DNA of 64,000 bases from Halichondria panicea (taxonomy: Eukaryota; Porifera; Demospongiae; Suberitida; Halichondriidae): contig NC_087379.1 of NCBI RefSeq assembly GCF_963675165.1, positions 1,249,001 through 1,313,000 on the forward strand. The letters are read 5' to 3'. The notes under the pieces are model-generated. The model ran no database searches, was not told the DNA's origin, and saw only the letters and a list, made by a program, of their open reading frames with translations. This document shows positions 47,344 through 59,300 of the stretch, one piece after another (within the stretch, counting starts at the first letter, position 1; each line of letters begins with the position of its first letter). The position numbers and the translations under genes are program-made.

Positions 47344-50300
47344 GCAACCCGGTCCCCCCATGCCTCACGGTGGTATGATGCAACAAGGACCTCCCCCCGG
47401 GCTTATGCAGCAAATACCAAACTCGGCCCCTCCTATCCCAGGCATGCCCCTCCCCCCTATGCCCCTCGATATTGCACCCCCTGTGGCTAAAAGAACGAGA
47501 GCTGAAGACGAGCTGATTGGAGAACACGAGTTCATCTCCAATAATCCAGTGAGTGGGTGTTAGAAATAAATGATTTATAGTGATACGTGAAGTGGTTGGG
47601 TTAAGTAAGTCTCGCTTATGTCTACATAAGTACATGTATATGTTGGCACTCCCAATATTTGCTCCTAATTGTCAATGAGCAGTAAACCTGGCTTGGGAAT
47701 AATAATTATAAGCCCTAACTTTTTAATCTATTTTTTGTACACTATTATAATTTTAGTGGCAGCTCACACAGTGCTGTTATAAATATTGTTCACTGGCCCA
47801 TGGTTTTAATGGGAGGAATACGATCAGTAACTTTTATTTTATTTTCTACGCTATTATAATGGAGGTAGGTGTGTCTTGTATTTGTTGATTTGTTAGTATC
47901 TGTGCTTGGCAGTGAGTTGGATCTTTGACGGGTTTTGTTGATATAAAATAATAGATAATGGTCTGTCAAAAGCTTCAGAAGATCACCTCCCTCAGAAAGT
48001 GGAAGCAAATGATTAAAAAAGCATTTATTGCGTTTGTACACACGTGTATTATTATATGTCTTCTTTCTTTCATTCATCAGGATAACAGATTATAGCATGA
48101 TTGTTTGGTATGTTGCTCTATAGTATTCTAAGGGCTGCCTTTTCCTGTGGGATATGTTACAGACGGACAAAACCATTTTTACTCTAAGCGTTGCGGTTGA
48201 TAAATTGATAAGTATGTCTCGTTGCCTTAAAGAGAGTTAGAGGTGATGAGGTCACCAACGTTGTGTGTGGTCGTGATAGGATTATTGAGCAGAGATAAAA
48301 GAATTTTTTTGTACTTACATCCACAAAGTTTAATGTGTGGCCCGTTTTTAAGGATATGTGTTTATATCTAATTCCTGTTCAGCAGGTAACTTTTTGTGGC
48401 CTTTGCACTTTTGTATTGAGAGCCGACAAACCTTTGAAACTTAATTGACAGCTAGCTTATAGTGATTGAATACGATGTATGTGTTGAAAATAAGTGGTGC
48501 TGTTATTAAGGATGTAATGGGCTTGTTGCTATTTCATTAACCTCTATCTCTCTTTTTCTCTCTGCATGGAGTTTGAGGTCGATAGCATACAATGTACCAG
48601 AAGTGATCTAATTATCTTATCCTGGGTTGTGCTCGTACAATATTTATTTATATTTTAAGTGTCACTAGACATGTCTTACTCTATGGGCTAGGAGGATGAA
48701 GGATAATCGTAAGGGCTGTTAGCAAACCAATCAGATATGACGCAAGCAACCGCTGAGTTGTACAGTGTGGTCAGAGCTAGTAATTACTACACCTTGCTCT
48801 TAGAGAGAGTAAAATTATGTATGCATGTACCGTATTACTAGAATGTTTTGGGAGCATCAAACACTTGCGATGGTTTATCAATTCGCAACAATAAAATCCA
48901 CAAAACCGAAATTAATACTAATAAATACACACGATCCTTGCCAGAAAGCAATAGTTAGATCCCAAAGAGTCAAATTTTTTGCTGATTTGGCTCATTTGCA
49001 AACGTTTTTCACCCGCAAAATATTCTAGTAATATGTGTACATGTAGTGGGTACAGTGTCAGGGTGTCATACAAGATTTTGAAGTAGAGGGGGGAAATAAG
49101 AAAAGTAACCAGAACATTTTGCTAAAAAAAGGTCAACTGTTATTTCAATACCCTCTGTTAGTATGTAAAATTGCCAGCTATGGACACTCAGTCATACAAC
49201 TAGCATACTTGAATGCAAAGTTTGGGGGGGGGGGGGATTGGAGCTAGAACCACTGTGTGACACCCTGACAGTGTAGTGAGGGGGCACGGTGTTAGTCCTA
49301 TTTTTCTTTCCCTTATAAACAATCCCACGTCAGTTATTGACCAGCCCTCTCCCTCAAGGGCTGTTGCCTCGGGCACTTAAACATGTGCTCTTAATTTGCA
49401 TCCCAACTAGCAATATCCCGTCAGACAACAGTTGAGCTCGTTATAATTGAGTTAATCTATTACACAATCTACGTTAAGGGCCACTGTCGTCATGATGATC
49501 TGACCTCTTCTGTGCCCACCATCCATTTATGGGATATAATACTGTCGCTATCCGGCCTTATAATATAGCATCAGTTTAAATCTCTTCCTCTTTCACAACC
49601 CCTGTGCGTGCGTGGTAAGGGCTCTTGTGAGGTAGCCCCTCTCTGTCAGCCGGTACACTGTAGGGGTTTCCTATTATAGAGCATGGTCTTTCATCTCTGC
49701 CATTAGTGCATTTGATGAGGCTTAGTAGGATTCCAACCATTCTCTTCCTGTACTGTATGCTCAGAGATCAAACAGTTGTCACATATCTTAGGATGTAATT
49801 ACATCCCATGCAGTTGGGGTGATTTCCTCCTCTGGGACACTTCTAATATTCGCTATTATACTTATGTGTGTATAGATCTTGTACACATGTATGTATGCCC
49901 TGAGGGCGTATATGTGTAGATTCGTTATCAGTCCAGGGCCGTTTGTTTTGTTTTCGGTGTGTTATGTGGTGTGGGTGCTACAAGTATGTGGTCAGTGCAG
50001 CTTATAGGATATGGGCATCTTTTGTGTGGACCTGCATTTCAGAGAGTGAGATCACCGTGTCTGGAGGGATGAGAATAGCATCCTTGCCTGAGGGCAGCAA
50101 GGGCTGTTATTGTCTGCGGTGTGCTAATAGTGTGTGTGGGCGTGATGGACAGGTGGTGATGCGGTGTGCAGTGCTGCACGTACACTGTCCACCAGTGTTA
50201 ATAATATAATAATTATTAGTGGACTTCTCCTCGACATTTTAATGGTGTCCTTTTTATAACAGTACATATTCTGTGTTTTGTGGCATACCCCACCCCACCT

Positions 50301-53300
50301 TATTATGTAGAATATTCACTCTACTGTTTAAAATAATTATTACGAAATGTCTTTGTCACCTGACATTGATTAGAGTAGTTGAAGTTAAGACGATTCGTAT
50401 TTTATAGCTCCTCCAAAGTGTGTGTGTGTGTGTGTGTGCGTGCGTGCGTGCGTGTGCGTGTTCTCCTCTATGCAATGAAAGCTTTGTGCAGAAGCCTGTC
50501 TATATAATTATTAGCCTCTACACAGGCTCTCCTTTTTCTTTGTTCTTTAATTCGAGATAAAATCCATGCATAGTTCGTACGTACATCATGTGTGTCCGTG
50601 TGTCCATTAATTAAAAATTTGATGCTAAAAACAAAATATCTAGTTTGGATTTATGTAAAATCACTAATATTAATTATTGGTGTAACTTGCAGAAAATTAT
50701 TGACCATATGGAATCTTGTTACATCCTCCTATATAGACAAGGTACAGTGTGTGTTTCCTCCATTAAGGAAGTGAGGAGTTAATAATGTCTAAACTCTTAG
50801 GAAGTGTGTGTATTAATCAGATTTGTTGCATTTTGAGTGGGCAGATCAAAGGAAACACTGTGCCAATATCTGCCATATGGCACTCGTGCATGTGTCACAA
50901 CTATAACGTAAGAACATAATTATTAAACACTGCTTCATCTTTGACTTAGCAGCCGCGGCTTGTTTCTATGGCTTCCAATACTCTTGTATGGCTTCATGGC
51001 CTAGCACACCACACACACACACACATGGTATACTCACACTTGTGTGTGGGTGTGGGTGTGTGGGTGTATTGATTAATTTTTTTATGGTGTCCATGATGGT
51101 CATCAATCGTAACAGGTGTGCTGCCCACTGTCCCCTCTTGTAGTAACACTGCCTTGTTCTTATCCATACCATATATGGTATATAGTTCTTATGTGGCTAT
51201 ATATATCTCTTGGTCGTCCTTTCTTCACATTCCTTTCAGGTTGAAATTATAAATTTTAAATTGTGTCATCTCTAGTCTGCTTATGCGTGTGTGGGCGTTC
51301 ACTATTGTGACATTGGTACATAAGTCACGTTGTAATTAAGTGATTTTCTCTAGCTCTTTACTAGATATATAATCATAGTGCCACAGTGTCTGGTTTTTTG
51401 GTGTTTTCCCCACCGGCTCATTTTATAGGAAGCAAGCAGCTCCAGTTGTTTACACAGTCAAACTAGAGCACTAAAGTGCAAACCCTCGGCTGGTGACATG
51501 ACTATAAAGAAACCAGAGGAGTGATATAATGCAGTGCATGTAGCATGTATATGACTAGATAGCACAGCAACTCAAGAGCAATAAAACTAAAGTAGTAGCA
51601 ACATACATGCATGAGACATGCACTGTGGAGACTGGGATCACAGCAAAGAAGCCCCTGGAGTCTTAGACTTAGAGAAGTATGGCTCCTGCCAGGCTGGAGT
51701 ATAGGATCCAGAGTCAGTCAACAACCAAACCCATGGCCCAGTCACAATTCTACTTTGACTTATTCAATTGTTGCTGGTACGGATCACTTCAGCTCCAAAT
51801 ACCTAGTCAAGGCCACGTGTAGCTAGCTAGCTGCAAGTTTATGCTTCTTAGCTTTTGCTCGCTTTTATTCGACAAAGAAGCTTTAACATCAAGATCTGCC
51901 ACTATTTAAACCAATATATTGTTGTGTGAAGGCTGTCTATGCTGTAAACGCAGCGCTATGGCATCCAGGTGAGTAGATACACTTGTGACAAACAAACAGA
52001 CAAACAAACCAACTACTACTATACCTGTGGCCGCCCACGCGCGCCTCGGGTAATAAGTGTGTGCTGAGACAATGGCAGCTGTATGTATTATGTGGACACA
52101 CTCAACCCAACCAGTGATGCTCATAGTTCCAGATATCATTCATAAGTGCATGTTGCCCCAGAGGAGGTCCGACACGAGTATCTCGATTAGGCTAAAATTG
52201 AGGTACACATGTAATTGGTCACATGCTAATTTACTGTTGAATTTTGCACGTGACCAAGCCTGAATCGAGGTATTCGTGTCGTGTCCTCCGGTTTTATTAT
52301 TTTGTAGGAAGCTATATTATTTTGCTTACATAGTTGGTGTGCTTAGATATTATAGTCCTGTTATGTTAACCAGTGTTGATTAGTTTTAAAGACCCAAAGT
52401 TTGTGTAGGATATATCAGAGGTGACAGGTTATCAGATTTTGTTATTGTTGTTCTGTGCACAATGCAATGTGGTTGCATGATACGTCTATGCCCATATATG
52501 GTGCATGGGTGTGTTGTACCGTATATCGTATAGCGGATTATTTTCGTATTGTGGCCATTTTTGTATTGTAGATCTAGAGCATGCGTCTATGTTTTTTCTA
52601 AATCAGGCCTGTTCCAAAGCTATCTTTTATAGTCTCCATAGTTTGTGTTGCGAATGTCATAAAAATGGTTGTACAATGTACATGTAGCTTGTGCCCTCTT
52701 TGCTAACGAGCTGCTGTTGTCAATGACAACTTTATTTATCAGAGTGCACCAATAAAGAGACAGGTTGCATCCTAGGACTAGGATGTGGTCATGGTGGTGC
52801 TGGTGATTATCAGCTCTCATCAGGATGTGTGGTGGCCCCCCCTGGGGCTTCACAGAGGAGCTTTGCGCTGGCTGGGTAGACGTTCATTGTGCAGATGGTT
52901 CCAGCTCTCGTCAGGATGTGTGGTGGCCCCCCTGGGGCTTCACAGAGGAGCTTTGCGCTGGCTGGGTAGACGTTTATTGTTCCATAATTAGTTTTGTTTA
53001 AATAGCGTGACTATTTTGAGTCCCATTGTCTCTGTTGTATTAGTAATCTTTCAGGTGTGTAATTGGCAGTTAACTTTTTACACGGAAATTATTATTTGGG
53101 TCATGGCCCAAGAATTGCTTGAATGTCTGCTTATTACACAAAGTAATCGATCAGTAACAGTTAAACTTATCTACATAGTGGCCACCCCTTGGGCAGACTA
53201 ACAGTGGCTGTATTATAGAGGGTGGTCTGCTAACACAGGTACAAACACATGCTATGGAGAGACTTGGGGCCCATTAACCTGGCTGTATTATAGAGGGTGG

Positions 53301-56300
53301 TCTGCTAACACAAGTCCAAACACATGCTATGGAGACTTTGGGGCCCATTACCCTGGCTGTATTATAGAGTGTGACCTGCTAACAGGCTGACCACTACAGA
53401 CAGGCTTCACTCTAGTTGCTGTCTCACCTACGTATACCAAACACACAGCCTCTTGAAACATCATTAACATAATCAGATTTGCATACCAGATAGTTTCCCT
53501 AAGTGCCCTGATCGAGGCTTTGTTTACATTAACAACAAAAATTAATGGAGGGGCATTATCTTGTAATACAGTTCCAATAGCGCTACCTTATAAGGTCGAT
53601 TGGTATTTCCATTTGTCCGAAGGGTAATAAATGAATATTAACAAGTGCCCTTCCACTGTGTATGTTGCTAGTGGTTTAACTGTTAATCAGAAACCTTGAA
53701 TATGGTCTAACCAGAGATGATAATTTGATGCATATATTTGGGTTTTGCTAGCCCGAAGCCATTCAAATATTGTTTGTGGAAACCAGTCAAAACGTTTTTG
53801 TTCCATTGTGTCCCATCTATTGGTATGTGATGCAGCCATGCGTGGCCTAACAGGACGCAAACTAGTTAGTTCGCTAGTTGCGAGCGAGTTAGACTTAGAG
53901 ATGTTGGAATGTTTGTCAGCTGATTGTGGTAATATTGCACATTCCAATATGGTTTTTAATGGAAATGTGTTTTTAGTGTAATCAGTTCTCGTGCTTGGTT
54001 TGTCCAAAGATGTAGTGGAAACCCTAGCTCTTAATGGCTATGCATGCATGCACCCCTGAAGAAAAACCGACTGCAATATAATTATAGGCCAGGTCCCAAA
54101 TGAACAGTAAACAATCAACAAAGGCCGCCTCAGTATACCGTATTATAGCAAGTAATTTTTTTTGTGGCAAATTTTCGTACGAACTACAATGGGAAAAGAT
54201 TTGTATCCTTAATTCGTAATGTGTCGATATAAAAGGGGTCCACTGTATTTCGTAGCTACTGGAGAGTTCTATCATGTGATATTATGTTTTAACGACTGCC
54301 CCTCCCCCCTACAGGGTCTAGTGACGTTCCAAGTGTCAGTACCCAACCTGCCGGAGAGAGGAGAATGGAAACTGACTGGCCAGTTTGTCTCCGTCACTCT
54401 ACCAATTGCCGACCCCGTGAGTTACACCATAGTTATTACTAGAATATTTTGCTGGTGAACTTTTGCGAATGAGTCAAATTAGCAGAAAAGTTGACCCTTT
54501 GCGATCTTGTGTTCTGTGTTCTGGCATAAGTTGAACATTATTTTATTTCCGAGCCGTAACAATGTATGCAAAGGCAGGGTTGTATGGGAAACAAAAAATT
54601 ATTTTCCACCAAATTTTCACCCAGATATAAGTCAAAAAGGCGCAAAGCTACTACCGTATATCTTCTAATTTATCGGACACTTCTAATTACCCCGGACACT
54701 CTTTTGGGCAATTTTCGCTGTTCTAATACAACGGACACTCCAGTGCTTTAATATTACATTCCTTCTAAATATCCGGACAATATACCTTGAAAAGTTGAGT
54801 TACATTCATAGACGGCAAGTAAGACTTAGAGTGCTGCAGTTAGATAGCTTTGAGTAGCTAGCTTTAGATAGCTAGTGCAACTATATTCAGTCGCACACTG
54901 TTCTATTAAACTTAGCTAGCTCGCATGCAGCTGCATACTTGTTCTAATTATTCCGGACACTTCGCATGCTCTATAAAAATCTGTTCCAATTATACCTGGA
55001 CAATTTCCAAAATAATTATTTTTTTCTGTCCGATAAATTAGAAGATATACGGTATATTATTATAATTGCTAGTAAAACTAGCAAGGATTGTGTGTAATTA
55101 CTATTTTGGGGTTTTGCAAAGTGATCAAAGTTTGCATTATTATGTTTGATGCTTGCAAAGCACAATAGTCATGTGCAATGTTCGTGGGCAAGTTGGCCTA
55201 CACGAAAAGGTAGGCGTGGCTTACCGTAAACGCATGCAATGAAGTTAAACAAAATTTATACTCATGAAAATTACCGTTTTCCAGTTAAACGAATTTTTAC
55301 CCCACGAAAATTACCCGCTATACAGTATTATAATAATAATATTATAGGCTAGTGAGTATTCTAATTAAGTGACGTCTTGGAAGAAGATCTGCCATATACG
55401 TACTGCATTACATCACTCTAAGGTGTATGTTACTTGGAAGGTTTAGTCATGCATGTTCACTCAACGGCTTAGTTATCTCCCCTGCATAACTCTCTCAACT
55501 GTAGTGGTGCTCAGCTGTATAGCTGCTCTCCCAAAACATTACATGTATGTACATGTATGTATTTGCCAACTGCAGCCATTAGATCTGCATGCTCCCTTTT
55601 GACTTGAGAAGCCCCTCTATTATGATCATGCACACTCTCTTAACTAACCTTCAGCCCCCTGTTGGTCTAATCAAGAGTTCTCTTGGTCTAATATAGTCAT
55701 TCTTGTCTGTGCTCAATGGCTTGATGCAGACAGGCTGTCTAAACTGTGTTACCTCAGCAAAGAGTTTGGGGTTTATTGGTTACTCACTTGTTGCCATGGA
55801 TAGCTGTTTGTTTATACAATGTGTTTGTGTTGCTGGCCCAATGCTCTTCAGTCAAGTGCTTGGAAAGTGGCTGTTGAACCTATCTGTCAAAACATCATTT
55901 ACTACACACATTCACACTAGTACACACACACACACACCCCTCATACACACCCACACCACACACCTTACACACACGCACACTTTACACACCCACACCACAC
56001 ACCTTACACACACACACACACACACACCTTACACACACACCACCTTACACACACACACACACACACCTTACACACATACACCCCTCCCATACATACACCC
56101 CTCCCACACACCCCTCATACACACACCACACACAGGTGTCAGTAATCAAGGCCAAACTCGCTGATGAGCTAGGAATGCCGACTGGGAAACAGAAACTGCA
56201 AATTGGAGTAAGTCAATATTATATTACATGTACATGAGAAATAATTAGACACAATCAGTCATGTGCATAATACTGATCAGCTTTAATTGCTGAAGCCTGC

Positions 56301-59300
56301 TCCACTTCCATTTTGATTGATTTGGTTGTTTTTTGCCAACTAATATCCCAAATCAAAGACAACACTCAACCTCATCTGTTCCATGCATGAGCTGGTTTCC
56401 TAAGCCTCCGTTGGTCTGCCAACTTATTCTACCACAGCTGTTATTTGACCCATGGTAATACAATTAGTATCAGCTGCTTTGTGTAATGGGGATTTTTCTT
56501 ACAACCTCGATGTGCAAACATAGTTCATGTCCTTTCATCCTGTTTGAGCTACTTTTGAGTAACAAATTGCCTTTTGGACAATCCCTAAAAAGGTGTTGTA
56601 TATATGTTATTTGATAGTGTTCTATTATGGAATGTCATATTGCTGTGTGGAAACCAGTCGTACCGTATCGTACCGTATCACTGATCATGTGATATCCTTT
56701 TACTGTTTGTCAGTTCCAATTAGGTAATGTAATAAGCATTCTTACGACTCTGTTGTTATAATTATTATGAAGTATGGAAGGCCTAAATAAACATGATCGA
56801 GCATAATTTTAGGTTTATGGTACGTAATCATTAGCACGGTAGTGCTAATAGTAGGGTTGGGTCGAAAACAGCAAAAAGGCCCCCTCTGGATGTCACCCAA
56901 GAAGCAAGACAAAGTTATTTTGAGTTTATATATCTGTAGCTAATATCATTTGTGACATTTGTGTGAAATATGAACTGAATTGAACATTGTATGAAAAAGT
57001 TATAAAAACAGCAAAAGTAAAAAAACAACAACTTTTTGTCATTCTTCTCCTCACGTTCTTCCGCGAGATAATCTAGAGAACTGTAGCTCCACAGCACAAA
57101 CTAGACACATATTAGTGTCCTCTGTCGCCTTGGGTACGTCCCGAACTAATCGCTTTCCTTCGAAGTTAAATTTGCTAGGGTGTATGATATGGCTTCTTTA
57201 TTAGGTGCAGAGGTCAGTTCGCCATTGTTTTCCTACTGAGCATGCTCAGACATAGCAGACAGCATGGCCACACCCCTCTTATCTTAGCAACCCTTGAGGT
57301 CTATAGCAACAGTAGTGTTTTGCACTGTCGATTCTTACCGCTCCAGTTAATGTTTGCAAGTAAAGCTCTTCATTGCATTCTGAGCGCGCCTGCTCTGAGC
57401 TAGCTTGTGATAATAAATTATTGCGTGCATAAAGACCAAAAAACTTCATGAAAATTATCATAACAGACACAAACTGCAACAGTGCAAATAAAAATTCAGT
57501 GCAGTTAGCTAGATCTAGCTCTTTTTATCATAGTAAAGGTGGATTGCCACCTTCTGAAGATATTTGATCTAGCTAGCACCATAGATAAATGGTACCTGTG
57601 AAGAAAAAAGTGTAGATACAAACTAGTGTAAAAAAACATTTGTGAAAAAAATAATGGTGAGAAGTAGGGTTGCATGTTGGATGAGCCGCTCAAAAGGATG
57701 TGAACAAGATGGGTAACCCTAAAAGGAACGCCCATTAGAATAGACACAACAAAACGTAATTACTTAAAATATTGTACGTGGTTTCCCAGGACTATTTATA
57801 AAATAACGCATGCATGCAGTGAAAAAATTTTACAAACAAGTGCAAAAAACATTTTGTGAAAAAATGGGAAAGAGTAGGGTTGGAAGAGCATGTGCACTGA
57901 AATAACAAAAAGTTCGAAAACAAGATTGTGGGTTGGTATAGTCTTGCATGCTCCAACTAGTTGAGGGTGGGGCACGATCTTTAACAGTTGGGTCCAGCAC
58001 TACTTCGAGTTTTGGGTGGGCAGGGCTCATCTGTAGAGTCTCAAATTTAATATTAATTTTACACCTAGTGTTTCGGTGCTGTAACAGAAAGAAACGTTAG
58101 TTTGAAAAAGCCTCATTCAAAGCGTCATTATGTAGAAACACATACAAGTTGATGGTAAAATAGGTGATCGAGCGTCTCAAATAAAGAAAGAGGTGTAACG
58201 AGAAGTAGTGCTGGACCCAACTGTTAAAGATCGTGCCCCACCCTCAACTAGTTGGAGCATGCAAGACTATACCAACCCACAATCTTGTTTTCGAACTTTT
58301 TGTTATTTCAGTGCACATGCTCTTCCAACCCTACTCTTTCCCATTTTTTCACAAAATGTTTTTTGCACTTGTGATTATTATTGTTTAAATAATGGCCGTT
58401 TATATTATCCATTCATGTGATATAAGATGTAGAGTATCACGTGATAGCAACCAGCCAGCCAATCCATTGTCCGTGCTATTGTGCTCAGTGTAGGCACGAG
58501 AGGTCATGTGACATCCGCTAAATACCCGTCTCCCCACCAGAGGGGGTGTGTCATGTGCTATAGCTCCTGACAATCATGTGTACTCGTAACTGCCCATTTA
58601 GGAAGTTCATTTGCTACCATATTTGCTAACGTACCATATACATGTACTACTAACGGTCATCCATATATACACTACCATATTATACACATGTTTGTTTACT
58701 ATGCGTACTGTGTGTATGCTGAACAGATAGCACTGACTATAGTAGCCAATAATTATTACGTGTTGTTATGATGTATGTCGTACTTGTGTTAAGATAGTTG
58801 CTTGGATCATTACAAGTAAATTACCGTCTTATTGTTCGGGTCTTTTAGGCACCAAGAGGGTTAATGTTGTTCAGCCTTAGGCCTGTGGGGGTTAATCTTG
58901 TTTAGGGTGGGAGTTCAACTCCAACCGCCCACGCATCCTCACACCACACCATAATATACAGTGCCCTCGTAAGATCACGTAATACTTGTTGATCTGAAAT
59001 CTTCCCTCCAGTAAAGACAGCCAATCCTTTTCAACCCCTCAGCCAAACATGGACGATTTGTGTGCTACGTAACTATACTAATTGATATGCAAACAACCTG
59101 TGTTGTCTATAGTCCTCACCAAGTGGGCATTAGGTTGACTATATTTGTGTTTGTCATTTCGTTTTCTAGTCTAATTTATTTCTGCCGATGTACGTATACA
59201 TGTAAACTTGTTTAGGGCATAAATTATACATAATTAAATTATGCATTTATTTTGTGTTGGTTTGAATTTCCTGTATTTGGTTGTGTTCGGCAGAGGTGTT

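Larger units (their letters stand above)
47549..54314 (+). other. Large SF3A1 intron, no host gene recognised
   Basis: 6.77 kb between in-phase SF3A1 exons. I see two MITEs (48833-49033, 49059-49267), GT runs at about 50418-50460, an inverted-repeat element (52161-52289) and direct repeats (52811-52980, 53206-53397). An unassigned minus-strand frame lies at 53687-54007 (106 residues, RWDTMEQKRFDWFPQTIFEW). I do not recognise it and it has no support beyond being open. Confidence 0.7.

Noticed and set aside
47085..47378. Thr/His-rich plus and Cys/Val/Gly-rich minus frames
   Set aside because: Translation of a CA microsatellite that forms part of an SF3A1 intron.
53687..54007. Minus-strand 106-residue frame as a gene
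   Set aside because: It looks somewhat protein-like (RWDTMEQKRFDWFPQ) but has no recognised domain, no clear splice partners, and lies inside an SF3A1 intron. Left as unassigned.
55703..56164. 153-codon plus-strand frame as an extra gene
   Set aside because: The C-terminal half is CA-repeat translation and overlaps the SF3A1 acceptor at 56136. The N-terminal half has no recognisable domain.
57830..58420. Two similar genes on opposite strands
   Set aside because: They are the two arms of one perfect inverted repeat and contain no domain.
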